A stretch of 64,000 bases of DNA from Yersinia ruckeri ATCC 29473 (GTDB lineage Bacteria > Pseudomonadota > Gammaproteobacteria > Enterobacterales > Enterobacteriaceae): NCBI RefSeq assembly GCF_000754815.1, contig NZ_KN150747.1, forward strand, positions 3,134,896 through 3,198,895, given 5' to 3'. The position numbers and the translations under genes are program-made. The notes beneath the pieces were generated by a model. The model had not been told where the DNA came from, searched no databases, and saw only the letters and a program-made list of their open reading frames with translations. This document shows positions 22,140 to 31,896 of this stretch, piece after piece (within the stretch, counting starts at the first letter, position 1; each line of letters begins with the position of its first letter).

Positions 22140-22485
22140 AGTGGCCTCGCTGGCAATGAGTGGAATCAAATATCAGGCGTTATCAGTAAAGCATTAAATC
22201 CAGCGGGTTCCACTGGCTGCGATCAATTTTGGTCAAAAGTTTGTCAATTATCAGTCTTATAGCGTATTTATCGCCTATTGTTCACCCGAAAATTGCACAT
22301 CGTACCGTTATTTTGACAACCCTCAGTCGCCATAAGACCAAGAAAAAATAAATTTTATCGGTCTAACGACTACCGCTAACTGCCTGACTATACTGGAGAC
22401 ATCAAAGTATCTTTAAGTCATCGCATGTGCATACATCGGTAGCACAGCTACCGTTGATCATTCCCCTCACAGTTAAGGCAAGCGA

Positions 22486-23262
22486 ATGATTAATACAACC
22501 GACTATCCATTCATCCTGTTTTTTGTATCATTCTTTATTCTGTGGGGCTGCTCGCATATTGGTCAGGTATTTTTCCGACGTGGCCAAGTGATGGATGGCA
22601 ATACGCAGGAAAACTTTTCCGTGATACAAGGTGCCACATTGACACTACTGGGACTGATTATCGGTTTTAGCTTTTCGATGGCCATCAGCCGCTACGATTT
22701 ACGCAAAAATCATGAAGAAGCGGAAGCCAATGCCATTGGCACGGAATATCTGCGAGCTGACCTATTACCGGCGGCCGAACGGGAGAAAACCAAAGATTTG
22801 CTGGTGCGTTATACCGAACAACGGATTCTTTTTTATCGCACCCGAGGCACAGTAGAACTAAGTGAAATTAATAACCAAACCAATCAGTTGCAAAATGAAC
22901 TATGGACCGTACTGTTAGCCCCCGCGAAGGCACAATCCAGCCCATCAATGGCATTGGTGTTATCAGGCATGAACGATGTACTCAATTCGGCTGGCTACAC
23001 GCAGGCCGCTTGGTGGAATCGCATACCACCAGCAGCATGGATGCTGATGAGCCTTATTGCGATTTGTTGCTGTACCTTGGTAGGTTATGGCTTCAATAAC
23101 GGTAAGGGGCGCAAAATGATGTTATTAATCTTACCATTGGTTATCGCTTTCTCATTTATGCTAATCGCTGATATTGATAGTCCGCGCGGAGGGGTGATTA
23201 AGGTCGTGCCGCAAAATCTGGAGAGTCTGGCGCAAAGTTTATCTCTGCCAACCGCCAGTTGA
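22486..23262 (+). CDS. DUF4239-like membrane protein of unknown function
   Basis: A 258-residue protein with an N-terminal membrane helix (about 8-25), a second at about 48-65, a soluble middle rich in charged residues (about 68-160), and two or three C-terminal helices (about 182-225). This layout and the central EEAEANAIGTEYLRADLLP resemble the DUF4239 (bestrophin-like) family found as stand-alone genes in many proteobacteria. It is not part of the E. coli yfbS-yfbU stretch I recall, so it is probably an insertion. A TATACT-like -10 lies near 22389. No function is proposed. Confidence 0.8.
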   Translation: MINTTDYPFILFFVSFFILWGCSHIGQVFFRRGQVMDGNTQENFSVIQGATLTLLGLIIGFSFSMAISRYDLRKNHEEAEANAIGTEYLRADLLPAAEREKTKDLLVRYTEQRILFYRTRGTVELSEINNQTNQLQNELWTVLLAPAKAQSSPSMALVLSGMNDVLNSAGYTQAAWWNRIPPAAWMLMSLIAICCCTLVGYGFNNGKGRKMMLLILPLVIAFSFMLIADIDSPRGGVIKVVPQNLESLAQSLSLPTAS

Positions 23263-23352
23263 CGGCGACGGTACCATAATGCAAAAAAGCCCACCAGCGC
23301 GCCAAGCTGTTGACAAACCTCAATAACACGAACTCTATTTTCGCTTGATATT

Positions 23353-23371
23353 CCCTCGCACTGGGCGAGGG
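23353..23371. terminator. Hairpin between the DUF4239 gene and yfbU
   Basis: CCCTCGC, an ACTGG loop and GCGAGGG form a perfect 7-bp stem between two convergent genes. It has only a short T tail (TTTACC) on the plus strand, so it is a modest bidirectional terminator at best. Confidence 0.45.
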
Positions 23372-23423
23372 TTTACCGCGCTGTTGGCTAACTCTGTCGG
23401 CAGGCTACGCGATGTCTCATCAA

Positions 23424-23918
23424 TCAGGCATTAATAATTTGTGCAATTTCAACCGCGCTCAAATGATACTGACGCGGACAAGACTGCCAGATAGACAACA
23501 TACGCTGATATTTTTCCCACATCGGTGTCTGGGCGTTAAAACCGTGGCTACCGGAATCGAAATGGGTATAGCGTCCTTCGGTATTCACCATAAAGCGCAC
23601 ATAACTCAGGTAACGAGATTCAGTGGCAGCATCAAAACCGAGGAAGGCAATACGGCGTTCATCCAAGTCTTGGCGGTCTTTAAGATTACCCCAGGAAACC
23701 TGCAATGCATGGTGCATCTCCATAATATTGATGATCGTACGGCAGGTTTCTTCACTCATTTCACCAAAATCACGATCCAGTTCGCGCATTTGTAAGCCAA
23801 AACCGCGTTCAATAATGGTCTGCTGGCGACGATAACGCTCGGCGTTATCGGGATCTAACATGGTCATCATTTTATATTGGTTTGAAAGGATCAGCCGTTG
23901 GGCGTTAGTCATATCCAT
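23424..23918 (-). CDS. yfbU: YfbU family protein
   Basis: A conserved soluble protein of 164 residues ([18 protein letters not shown]) whose molecular role is unsettled; overproduction is reported to be harmful in E. coli. Two adjacent ATGs exist. The second, at 23918, is 6 bp after AGGAG and gives the E. coli length, so I prefer it over 23921. The sequence is helical and charged, with no signal peptide, membrane segment or recognised catalytic motif. It is transcribed convergently with the DUF4239 gene. Confidence 0.95.
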   Translation of the reverse strand: MDMTNAQRLILSNQYKMMTMLDPDNAERYRRQQTIIERGFGLQMRELDRDFGEMSEETCRTIINIMEMHHALQVSWGNLKDRQDLDERRIAFLGFDAATESRYLSYVRFMVNTEGRYTHFDSGSHGFNAQTPMWEKYQRMLSIWQSCPRQYHLSAVEIAQIINA

Positions 23919-24082
23919 CATGATCTCCTGAAAGGCAAGTTAATGACGAAATCATCGCATAGAGCATCTTTCAGTGGTACTGCTAGCAAGTCATTCTTTG
24001 ATTTGAACAGGGGTTTAGTGAAAGGATTCACCGAGAGTCGCTGCCGCCCCTCGGCTTAGGGCTGATTTATCGTTGCGAAAAC

Positions 24083-24538
24083 TTATAAATCATCAAGAAA
24101 AGTTTTATCCAGTTGTTTAAACGCACGTTTCAATAATTCGGCCAATGACTGATAGGTCGGCGTTCTCTCCACTGGCGCCAGCGTTTGCCCGGTTTCGGCC
24201 AGCTTGGCGCGCACATCGAGAAACCATTGCAACAGCGTGGGAGGCAACGGTGTAATAGAACGCTTACCCAACCACCACAGCCCCTGTAGTGGCAAACCGC
24301 AGGCAAATAGCGCGGTGGCGATAGCTGGGCCGAGTTGACCACCGAGTGCAATTTGCCAGGTTAGCGTAAAAATCGCCAACGGCGGCATCAAGCGAATACC
24401 GAAACGGGTGGCATTTGACACACGATTCTCAGGAAATACCGGAGCCAGACGTTTATCTGATGGCCAGGTTTTCATATAACGCTGCCCGCGCTGGAGTATC
24501 TGAAACCAACTTACGGAATCAGAGGGTTTGATTGTCAT
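24083..24538 (-). CDS. yfbV: UPF0208 membrane protein YfbV
   Basis: A 151-residue protein with two closely spaced membrane helices (about residues 48-90) flanked by charged cytoplasmic regions, matching E. coli YfbV (UPF0208), whose function is unknown. It is divergent from ackA with a 370-bp intergenic region, as in E. coli where the pair yfbV/ackA is also divergent. The C-terminal part ([18 protein letters not shown]) is predicted helical. Confidence 0.95.
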   Translation of the reverse strand: MTIKPSDSVSWFQILQRGQRYMKTWPSDKRLAPVFPENRVSNATRFGIRLMPPLAIFTLTWQIALGGQLGPAIATALFACGLPLQGLWWLGKRSITPLPPTLLQWFLDVRAKLAETGQTLAPVERTPTYQSLAELLKRAFKQLDKTFLDDL

Positions 24539-24908
24539 GGCTCACCTCAACTTCAAAGACAAAATTTAAAATTTTCTCGTAATCCATCAACGATAAATTT
24601 GCTGGATTAAATATATTTTGTTTTTAGCGCTGGCTATCGGTATCCTAGCCCGGCCTTTTGGCCGCTAGAAGAAGACCATTAATATGTCAACTTTTAGCAG
24701 CAAATAAATCATTTTTGTTAAATCGTTGTCGAATTTTCACCACCAGGTTTTAAAAACTTGATCAACGATTTTTCCACCATCATGCTTTTTCGTTTAACGC
24801 ATGATGTTAATCATTAATGTCATCGCCATTATGCGCTACGCTTGTGGTCAGATTGACGTTTTATTAACCACGTGTTTATTTTAAACACTATTATAAATAG
24901 GTACTTCC
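24539..24908. promoter_or_regulatory. Divergent promoter region yfbV/ackA
   Basis: A 370-bp AT-rich gap between divergent yfbV and ackA that must contain both promoters. A TTGATCAA palindrome is present near 24758, but it lacks the 4-bp spacer of an Fnr site. No confident operator was found. Confidence 0.5.
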
Positions 24909-26111
24909 ATGTCGAGTAAGCTAGTACTGGTTCTTAACTGCGGTAGTTCTTCCCTGAAATTCGCCGTGATTGACGCGACCAACGGTGAAGAGCACCTGTC
25001 TGGTTTGTCCGAATGCTTCCATCTTCCTGAGGCCCGCATCAAATGGAAAATGGATGGCGGCAAACAAGAAGCAGCATTGGGTGCTGGTGCAGCGCACAGC
25101 GAAGCACTGAATTTCATTGTTAATACTATTCTGGCACAAAAACCAGAGCTTTCCGCTCAGTTGACCGCTATCGGTCACCGTATTGTTCACGGCGGCGAAA
25201 AATTCACTTCATCAGCAATCATTAATGATGAGGTTATTCAGGGTATCAAAGATTCTATCCCGTTTGCACCACTGCATAACCCAGCACACCTGATCGGTAT
25301 CGCTGAAGCATTGAAATCTTTCCCTAATCTGGCTGATAAAAATGTAGCGGTATTCGATACAGCTTTCCATCAGACCATGCCAGAAGAGTCTTACCTCTAC
25401 GCTCTGCCGTACAGCCTGTACAAAGATCACGGCATCCGTCGCTATGGCGCACACGGCACCAGCCACTTCTACGTAAGCCAAGAAGCAGCCAAAGTGCTGA
25501 ATAAGCCGTTGGAAGAACTGAACGTGATCACTTGTCACCTGGGCAACGGCGGTTCTGTTACTGCAGTTCGTAACGGTAAATCTGTTGATACTTCTATGGG
25601 TCTGACCCCGCTGGAAGGTCTGGTGATGGGTACCCGCAGCGGTGACATCGACCCAGCCATTATCTTCCACCTGCACGATGCCATGGGCATGAGCGTTGAT
25701 CAAATCAACAAAATGCTGACCAAAGAGTCTGGCCTGATGGGTCTGACCGAAGTCACCAGCGATTGCCGTTATGTTGAAGACAACTACGCAACTAAAGCGG
25801 ATGCTAAACGCGCAATGGACGTATTCTGCCACCGTCTGGCGAAATACATCGGGGCATACACTGCGCTGATGGATGGCCGTCTGGATGCCATCATTTTCAC
25901 TGGCGGCATCGGTGAAAACGCAGCAATGGTACGTGAACTAACGTTGGACAAACTAGGCCTGCTGGGCTTCGAGATTGACCACGAACGCAACCTGGCTGCT
26001 CGCTTCGGTAAATCCGGCACCATCACTAAAGAAGGTAGCCGTCTGGCGATGGTTATCCCAACCAACGAAGAGTTGGTTATCGCTCAAGACGCAGCCCGTC
26101 TGACTGCATAA
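24909..26111 (+). CDS. ackA: Acetate kinase
   Basis: AckA interconverts acetyl phosphate + ADP and acetate + ATP in the overflow/fermentation pathway. The 400-residue product is near-identical to E. coli. [13 protein letters not shown] is the N-terminal phosphate-binding block, and [14 protein letters not shown] holds the catalytic histidine. [13 protein letters not shown] carries a catalytic Arg, and [13 protein letters not shown] is the nucleotide loop. The start at 24909 ([11 protein letters not shown]) matches the family. pta follows 96 bp later. Confidence 0.99.
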   Translation: MSSKLVLVLNCGSSSLKFAVIDATNGEEHLSGLSECFHLPEARIKWKMDGGKQEAALGAGAAHSEALNFIVNTILAQKPELSAQLTAIGHRIVHGGEKFTSSAIINDEVIQGIKDSIPFAPLHNPAHLIGIAEALKSFPNLADKNVAVFDTAFHQTMPEESYLYALPYSLYKDHGIRRYGAHGTSHFYVSQEAAKVLNKPLEELNVITCHLGNGGSVTAVRNGKSVDTSMGLTPLEGLVMGTRSGDIDPAIIFHLHDAMGMSVDQINKMLTKESGLMGLTEVTSDCRYVEDNYATKADAKRAMDVFCHRLAKYIGAYTALMDGRLDAIIFTGGIGENAAMVRELTLDKLGLLGFEIDHERNLAARFGKSGTITKEGSRLAMVIPTNEELVIAQDAARLTA

Positions 26112-26122
26112 GTCTCCTCAAT

Positions 26123-26144
26123 ACCGTCAGCTAAAGCTGGCGGT
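26123..26144 (+). terminator. Intercistronic hairpin between ackA and pta
   Basis: ACCGTCAGC, a TAAA loop and GCTGGCGGT form a 9-bp stem (one G-T pair) 12 bp after the ackA stop, followed by TGTTGTTTTC. The imperfect U-run suggests partial termination or mRNA stabilisation, giving different ackA and pta levels. Confidence 0.5.
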
Positions 26145-26207
26145 GTTGTTTTCACCCGACAGCAGGCGAAAAACGTCGCCTGAGTGCAACCGTAAAGAGG
26201 TTTAGCC

Positions 26208-28355
26208 GTGTCCCGTACAATTATGTTGATCCCAACTGGCACCAGCGTAGGTCTGACCAGCGTCAGCCTGGGTGTCATTCGCTCTATGGAGCAAAAAGGC
26301 GTCCGCTTAAGCGTGTTCAAGCCTATCGCCCAGCCGCGTGCCGGTGGCGATGCGCCAGATCAGACCACCACCATTATTCGCGCCAACTCCAGCATTACTG
26401 CTGCCGAACCGCTGAATATGAACTACGTGGAAACCCTGCTGAGTTCTAACCAGCAGGACGTGTTGATGGAAGAAATCGTGGCGCGTTACCACGAGAACAC
26501 CAAAGACGCTGAAGTGGTTCTGGTTGAAGGTTTGGTTCCGACGCGCAAACACCAGTTTGCCAACGCACTGAACTACGAAATTGCTAAAACTCTGAACGCT
26601 GAAATCGTGTTCGTTCTGGCGTTGGGTAACGACTCTCCCGACCAGTTGAAAGAACGCATCGAACTGGCTCGTTCCAGCTTCGGTGGCAGCAAAAACAAAA
26701 ACATCACCGGCGTTATCATTAATAAACTGAATGCTCCGGTTGATGATCAAGGCCGTACTCGCCCTGATCTTTCGGAAATATTTGATGACTCCACCAAGGC
26801 AAGTGTGGCCAAAGTCGATCCGAAACAGCTGTTTGCCAACAGCCCGTTGCCGGTTCTGGGCTGTGTGCCGTGGAGCTTTGAACTGATTGCTACCCGTGCC
26901 ATCGATATGTGTAAGCACTTGAATGCACGCATTATCAACGAAGGTGACATCAATACCCGCCGCGTTAAATCCGTGACTTTCTGTGCTCGCAGCATCCCGC
27001 ACATGTTGGAACACTTCCGTCCGGGTTCTTTGCTGGTCACTTCCGCAGACCGTCCAGACGTATTGGTTTCTGCCTGCCTGGCCGCGATGAACGGCGTTGA
27101 AATCGGTGCCATCCTACTGACTGGCGGCTACGCAATCGACGCACCGATCAAGCAACTGTGTGACCGTGCCTTCCAGACTGGCCTGCCAGTCTTTATGGTT
27201 GACACCAACACTTGGCAAACTTCTCTGAGCCTGCAAAGCTTCAATCTGGAAGTGCCTGCAGACGACCACGAACGCGTTGAGAAGCTGCAAAACTATGTTG
27301 CCAGCCACATCAACAGCGAGTGGATCGATTCTCTGAGCGCCACTTCCGAGCGTTCACGTCGTCTGTCTCCGCCAGCGTTCCGTTACGAGCTGACCGAACT
27401 GGCACGTAAAGCGGGCAAACGTATTGTTCTGCCAGAGGGCGACGAGCCACGTACGGTGAAAGCCGCCGCTATCTGTGCTGAACGCGGTATCGCCGAGTGC
27501 GTACTGTTGGGTAACCCGGATGAAATCCGTCGCGTGGCGGCAGCTCAGGGCGTTGAGTTGGGTAAAGGCATTGATATTGTCGATCCCGTTGCCGTGCGTG
27601 AGCGTTATGTTCCACGCTTGGTAGAACTACGTAAGAGCAAAGGCATGACCGAAGTCGTGGCCCGTGAACAGTTGGAAGACAACGTGGTTCTGGGTACGCT
27701 GATGCTGGAGCAAGGCGAAGTTGACGGTTTGGTTTCTGGTGCAGTTCACACCACGGCCAACACCATCCGTCCGCCATTGCAGTTGATCAAAACTGCACCG
27801 GGCAGCTCTCTGGTGTCTTCGGTATTCTTTATGCTGCTGCCTGATCAGGTTCTGGTTTACGGTGACTGCGCAATCAACCCAGACCCAACCGCAGAGCAAC
27901 TGTCTGAAATCGCAATCCAATCTGCGGACTCAGCGGCAGCCTTCGGTATCGAACCCCGTGTGGCCATGATTTCCTACTCAACCGGTAATTCTGGTGCGGG
28001 TAGCGATGTTGAGAAAGTCCGTGAAGCAACCCGTCTGGCGCAGGAAAAACGTCCTGATCTGATCATTGATGGTCCATTGCAGTACGATGCAGCGATCATG
28101 GCAGACGTTGCGAAATCCAAAGCGCCTAATTCACCGGTTGCAGGTAAAGCTACCGTGTTCATCTTCCCTGATCTGAACACCGGTAACACCACCTACAAAG
28201 CGGTACAGCGTTCTGCGGACCTGGTTTCTATCGGGCCAATGCTGCAAGGCATGCGCAAGCCGGTTAACGACCTGTCCCGTGGTGCACTGGTAGACGATAT
28301 CGTTTATACCGTTGCCCTGACGGCCATCCAGTCGGCACAGGCTGACGCGAAATAA
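26208..28355 (+). CDS. pta: Phosphate acetyltransferase
   Basis: Pta interconverts acetyl-CoA + phosphate and acetyl phosphate + CoA, working with AckA. The 715-residue long form has an N-terminal P-loop/DRTGG regulatory region (about 1-370, with [16 protein letters not shown]). The C-terminal catalytic PTA domain (about 390-715) carries [17 protein letters not shown] and [11 protein letters not shown]. The start codon is GTG at 26208, preceded by AGAGG, and matches the family N-terminus. A strong terminator follows 20 bp after the stop. Confidence 0.99.
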   Translation: MSRTIMLIPTGTSVGLTSVSLGVIRSMEQKGVRLSVFKPIAQPRAGGDAPDQTTTIIRANSSITAAEPLNMNYVETLLSSNQQDVLMEEIVARYHENTKDAEVVLVEGLVPTRKHQFANALNYEIAKTLNAEIVFVLALGNDSPDQLKERIELARSSFGGSKNKNITGVIINKLNAPVDDQGRTRPDLSEIFDDSTKASVAKVDPKQLFANSPLPVLGCVPWSFELIATRAIDMCKHLNARIINEGDINTRRVKSVTFCARSIPHMLEHFRPGSLLVTSADRPDVLVSACLAAMNGVEIGAILLTGGYAIDAPIKQLCDRAFQTGLPVFMVDTNTWQTSLSLQSFNLEVPADDHERVEKLQNYVASHINSEWIDSLSATSERSRRLSPPAFRYELTELARKAGKRIVLPEGDEPRTVKAAAICAERGIAECVLLGNPDEIRRVAAAQGVELGKGIDIVDPVAVRERYVPRLVELRKSKGMTEVVAREQLEDNVVLGTLMLEQGEVDGLVSGAVHTTANTIRPPLQLIKTAPGSSLVSSVFFMLLPDQVLVYGDCAINPDPTAEQLSEIAIQSADSAAAFGIEPRVAMISYSTGNSGAGSDVEKVREATRLAQEKRPDLIIDGPLQYDAAIMADVAKSKAPNSPVAGKATVFIFPDLNTGNTTYKAVQRSADLVSIGPMLQGMRKPVNDLSRGALVDDIVYTVALTAIQSAQADAK

Positions 28356-28375
28356 TTCTCGCGCCGGTTTGTTGT

Positions 28376-28406
28376 AAAAACGCCAGCTTTCGCGCTGGCG
28401 TTTTTT
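28376..28406 (+). terminator. Terminator of ackA-pta
   Basis: AAAAACGCCAGC, a short loop and GCTGGCGTTTTTT form a strong symmetrical hairpin right after pta. Its A/T flanks also allow it to end the convergent LacI-type regulator gene. Confidence 0.9.
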
Positions 28407-28434
28407 ATCTGGTCGCCGGTATCGCCCGACAATA

Positions 28435-29466
28435 TCAGCTGCTTTGCCGCAGTTCCAAGCGGTAGCTGAAATTCTGTACCTGTGGACCATCCTCTTCATT
28501 AACGTGATCATTTAGCATATCGATCAACATCTTCCCGGCGTCTTTCCCCATTCTTCTATAATCAATACGAATAGACGTCAGCGTTGGATGCGTCTGATCG
28601 CAGCTATCCGAACCATCCAGACAGACCACGGCGATATCACCGGGAATTTTCAGTAAGCGTCGCTGACTCTCAAAGATCACTCCCAAAGCAATCTCTTCGT
28701 GACTGCAAATAACGGCATCCAGCTCTGGCTGGCGCAGCAGTATTTCCGTCAACGCATAGCGTCCAAATTGCAGGCTGGCGGCCTCTGGCGTAGTGACGAT
28801 TTGGTCAGAATTTTGATAACGGCTCAACATGGCTTTATGCCAACCATTAAGCAACTGACGCTGTAAACGATTATCCATATGTGCGCCGATATAACCGATA
28901 TGCTGATAACCCTGATCCAGTAAATGGTCGGTCAGTTTATGCGAGGCTTCAAAAAAAGCCGCTTCGAGCGTAATTTTTGCCTGAGGATAATCAGATCCAA
29001 CCACATTAACTGTAGGGATATGCGCACGTTCGAGGATTTGGTAGGTTTTTTCCGCCAATTGCGAACCAAATATCACCAGAGCTGCCGGACTACTCTGAAG
29101 CAAAGTCATCAGGATTTCGGCTTCTTTATGCTGATTATATTCATGGCAGCCCAAAAGTACCTGGAATCCGTTTTTATTCAGTACCTGTTGCAATGCCTGC
29201 ATAAAGCGCGAACTGGCTTTGTCCGTCAACGAGGGAATCATCACTGCAATGGTGTCACTGTGGCCAGAAGCCAATGCACCGGCCGCCCTATTAGGAATAT
29301 AGCCCAGTTCTTCAACTGCCTGTTCTATCTTTTCCCGCAGCTTGTCAGAAACCTGCTCCGGGGTTCTCAATGCACGAGAAACGGTCATGGTTCCAACACC
29401 GGCATAGTTAGCCACCTCCTGGAGTGTGACTCGCCCGGTATTACGGCGCTTGCGCGTTTTTTCCAT
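28435..29466 (-). CDS. LacI/GntR-type transcriptional repressor, probable regulator of the adjacent PTS
   Basis: A LacI-family regulator of 343 residues. The helix-turn-helix (about residues 14-40, VTLQEVANYAGVGTMTVSRA) and hinge (PNRAAGALASG) are followed by a periplasmic-binding-protein-like effector domain. The recognition helix most resembles gluconate-type regulators (GntR/IdnR of E. coli). It is divergent from the PTS genes. Three copies of a LacI-type palindrome lie between the two, so it very likely represses the PTS and itself. The inducer is unknown. A ribosome site AGGGAA precedes the ATG. Confidence 0.9.
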   Translation of the reverse strand: MEKTRKRRNTGRVTLQEVANYAGVGTMTVSRALRTPEQVSDKLREKIEQAVEELGYIPNRAAGALASGHSDTIAVMIPSLTDKASSRFMQALQQVLNKNGFQVLLGCHEYNQHKEAEILMTLLQSSPAALVIFGSQLAEKTYQILERAHIPTVNVVGSDYPQAKITLEAAFFEASHKLTDHLLDQGYQHIGYIGAHMDNRLQRQLLNGWHKAMLSRYQNSDQIVTTPEAASLQFGRYALTEILLRQPELDAVICSHEEIALGVIFESQRRLLKIPGDIAVVCLDGSDSCDQTHPTLTSIRIDYRRMGKDAGKMLIDMLNDHVNEEDGPQVQNFSYRLELRQSS

Positions 29467-29610
29467 TCTGGGTTCCCTGTCGGCTGAAAAATACGATTTT
29501 CAGCTGGCTTGCTGTGTCATGTCTAGGTTCGCCCACTCAGCGCGGGGCAGATAGCGTATCGCATTGTATATGCCTTAGATCGAGATAGCCAAAGACCATA
29601 GAGGGATAAA

Positions 29611-29660
29611 TGATAGCGCTATCACAATTTTTTGATAGCGCTATCAGGTAGCGCTATCAA
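29611..29660. promoter_or_regulatory. Triple LacI-type operator between regulator and PTS genes
   Basis: Two perfect 14-bp palindromes TGATAGCGCTATCA occupy 29611-29624 and 29633-29646. A third, partial copy (GGTAGCGCTATCAA) is at 29647-29660 with TAGC/GCTA as its core. Centres are 22 and 13 bp apart. The central CG and symmetric arms are typical of LacI-family operators, and the position in the divergent gap points to the adjacent regulator. Confidence 0.85.
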
Positions 29661-29661
29661 A

Positions 29662-29677
29662 TGCGATAAACATCACA
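29662..29677. promoter_or_regulatory. Candidate CRP site before the PTS genes
   Basis: TGCGA-TAAACA-TCACA matches the CRP consensus TGTGA-N6-TCACA with one mismatch. It directly follows the third operator and lies about 60 bp upstream of the EIIA start. Catabolite activation would fit a sugar PTS; this is inferred from the motif. Confidence 0.6.
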
Positions 29678-29736
29678 TTAATCAGCACCCGAAGTCTCTA
29701 CTCTCTTGTTAATCGCCATCGGGAGTCATCAATCTT

Positions 29737-30180
29737 ATGTTAAAAAAATTGCTCACAGCAGACGTCGTTCAGGTTGTCGAACAGGCTAAAGACTGGCGCG
29801 ACGCCATCGCAATATCCTGTAAGCCCTTGATTGACAATGGTGCAATTGAACCTCGCTACGTCGAAGCCATTTACCGTTCTCATGAAGCCATCGGCCCTTA
29901 CTATGTTGTCGGCCCCGGTATCGCTATGCCTCATGCCCGACCAGAGGAAGGCGTTAACCGACTGTCACTGGCATTGACGGTGATTTCCTCCGGCGTGAGT
30001 TTCAATGCCGAAGAAAACGATCCGGTAAAATTATTAATTGTGTTAGCCGCGACGGACAGCAATAGCCACATTGAGGCTATTTCCCAACTCGCTCAGTTGT
30101 TTGATAACGAAAATGACGTTAATAGCATTTTAAACGCCAAAACGACGCAAGACATTTTGTCTGTCATTGCGCGCTATTAA
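29737..30180 (+). CDS. PTS EIIA component (ascorbate/mannitol-type)
   Basis: A 147-residue cytoplasmic phosphocarrier of the PTS EIIA type 2 (fructose/mannitol/ascorbate) fold. The phosphorylated histidine is H66 in GPGIAMPHARPEEGV, the standard context for UlaC/SgaA-like proteins. It would accept phosphate from HPr and pass it to the EIIB encoded 63 bp downstream. A GGGAG ribosome site precedes the ATG. The substrate cannot be read from the sequence. Confidence 0.9.
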   Translation: MLKKLLTADVVQVVEQAKDWRDAIAISCKPLIDNGAIEPRYVEAIYRSHEAIGPYYVVGPGIAMPHARPEEGVNRLSLALTVISSGVSFNAEENDPVKLLIVLAATDSNSHIEAISQLAQLFDNENDVNSILNAKTTQDILSVIARY

Positions 30181-30243
30181 TCTGCGATCGACTGGGTTTA
30201 GAGCACCAGTAGGTCAGCAGAAACACCAATTTAAGGGAAAAAA

Positions 30244-30531
30244 ATGAAAATTACAGTGGTTTGCGGTAACGGTTTAGGTACCAGCCTGATGATGGAAATC
30301 AGTATCAAAAATATTCTGAAAGAGCTGGCCATCAGCGCAGAAGTCGATCATGTGGATTTGGGTTCAGCCAAAGGCACGCCGAGCGATATTTATGTTGGCA
30401 CCAAAGATATTGCCGAGCAACTGGTTGCTCAGTCCGTCGCGGGCAGGATCGTGGCGTTGGATAACATGATCGATAAGAAAGCCATGAAAGAACGTTTGTC
30501 TGTGGCATTAACTGAATTAGGCGCGCTGTAA
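30244..30531 (+). CDS. PTS EIIB component (UlaB/SgaB-like)
   Basis: A 95-residue EIIB protein of the lactose/ascorbate type. The active cysteine is C7 in VVCGNGLGTSLMMEI, the P-loop-like phosphocysteine motif of UlaB-type proteins. It phosphorylates the incoming substrate during transport by the adjacent EIIC, which starts 15 bp downstream. Strong purine-rich spacing (AAGGGAAAAAA) precedes the ATG. Confidence 0.9.
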   Translation: MKITVVCGNGLGTSLMMEISIKNILKELAISAEVDHVDLGSAKGTPSDIYVGTKDIAEQLVAQSVAGRIVALDNMIDKKAMKERLSVALTELGAL

Positions 30532-30546
30532 TAAGCGGAGGTTTAT

Positions 30547-31803
30547 ATGGATTTCTTTCGTTTTCTGATGAGCGATGTGTTGTCTGAACCGGCGGTATTA
30601 GTCGGTTTAATCGCCTTAATTGGCCTGATTGCACAGAAAAAACCCGTTACCGAATGCATTAAAGGTACCGTCAAAACCATTATGGGTTTTGTGATTCTGG
30701 GTGCAGGTGCCGGTTTGGTGGTTTCATCGCTGGGTGATTTCGCTAATATCTTCCAACATGCTTTTGGTATTCAGGGTGTTGTACCCAACAACGAAGCCAT
30801 TGTTTCCGTCGCGCAGAAAAGCTTCGGCAAAGAAATGGCGATGATTATGTTCTTCGCCATGGTCATCAATATTTTGATCGCCCGCTTCACGCCATGGAAG
30901 TTTATTTTCCTGACCGGTCACCACACCCTGTTTATGTCGATGATGGTGGCAGTGATTCTGGCAACCGCAGGAATGAGCGGCATGACACTGATTGCCACCG
31001 GTTCGCTGGTTGTCGGTGTCGCGATGGTGTTCTTCCCCGCAATTGCTCATCCATACATGAAGAAAGTAACCGGTTCTGACGATGTGGCTATCGGCCATTT
31101 CTCGACGTTATCTTATGTGTTAGCCGGTTTTATCGGCAGCAAATTTGGTAATAAAGAGCATTCAACCGAAGACATGAACGTGCCGAAAAGCCTGCTATTC
31201 TTGCGGGATACACCGGTTGCCATCTCCTTCACCATGAGCATTATTTTCCTGGTAACTTGCCTGTTTGCCGGTGCCGATGTGGTGAAAGAACTGAGCGGCG
31301 GCAAAAACTGGTTCATGTTCTCCATCATGCAATCCATAACCTTCGCAGCGGGTGTTTACATCATTCTGCAAGGTGTACGCATGGTCATTGCCGAAATCGT
31401 TCCAGCCTTTAAAGGTATTTCAGACAAACTGGTACCCAACGCCAAACCGGCGCTGGATTGCCCGGTGGTCTTCCCATATGCACCCAATGCGGTACTGGTC
31501 GGGTTCCTGAGCAGCTTTGCTGCCGGTTTGATTGGCATGTTCGCGCTGTATCTGCTGGGTATGACGGTGATCATCCCTGGTGTGGTTCCACACTTCTTTG
31601 TCGGCGCAGCCGCAGGTGTGTTTGGTAATGCGACTGGCGGGCGTCGCGGCGCAATTTTGGGTGCCTTTGCCCAAGGCTTGCTGATAACCTTCCTGCCGGT
31701 GTTCTTGTTGCCGGTATTGGGTGATATCGGTTTTGCCAACACCACCTTCAGTGATGCCGATTTTGGCGCGTTAGGTATTTTACTGGGCATTATCGTTCGC
31801 TAA
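30547..31803 (+). CDS. PTS EIIC permease (UlaA/SgaT-like)
   Basis: The membrane channel of the ascorbate-family PTS, with 418 residues and about 10-11 membrane segments, somewhat shorter than E. coli UlaA (about 465). The start MDFFRFLMSDVLSEPAVLVGLIA and the block FLTGHHTLFMSMMVAV are typical of the UlaA family. GGRRGAILGAFAQGLLITFLP is a late conserved loop. No catabolic genes (ulaD, E, F or G types) accompany it, so the substrate is not established; ascorbate is only the family name. A terminator follows. Confidence 0.9.
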   Translation: MDFFRFLMSDVLSEPAVLVGLIALIGLIAQKKPVTECIKGTVKTIMGFVILGAGAGLVVSSLGDFANIFQHAFGIQGVVPNNEAIVSVAQKSFGKEMAMIMFFAMVINILIARFTPWKFIFLTGHHTLFMSMMVAVILATAGMSGMTLIATGSLVVGVAMVFFPAIAHPYMKKVTGSDDVAIGHFSTLSYVLAGFIGSKFGNKEHSTEDMNVPKSLLFLRDTPVAISFTMSIIFLVTCLFAGADVVKELSGGKNWFMFSIMQSITFAAGVYIILQGVRMVIAEIVPAFKGISDKLVPNAKPALDCPVVFPYAPNAVLVGFLSSFAAGLIGMFALYLLGMTVIIPGVVPHFFVGAAAGVFGNATGGRRGAILGAFAQGLLITFLPVFLLPVLGDIGFANTTFSDADFGALGILLGIIVR

Positions 31804-31830
31804 CAATGCACTGATTCAGCACCATCAATA

Positions 31831-31862
31831 AAAAAGGCGCCGAGAATTATCGGGGCCTTTTT
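31831..31862. terminator. Terminator between PTS genes and yfcD
   Basis: AAAAAGGC pairs with GCCTTTTT, with an inner CCGA/TCGG extension after one mismatch. It lies between convergent EIIC and yfcD, and the A/T flanks suit both directions. Confidence 0.85.
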
Positions 31863-31896
31863 ATCATTTACTTTTCGGATTGATGGGTGTGAGAGT

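Noticed and set aside
26307-27014. 235-codon minus-strand frame inside pta
   Set aside because: Lies wholly antisense to the well-supported pta gene and has no ribosome site.
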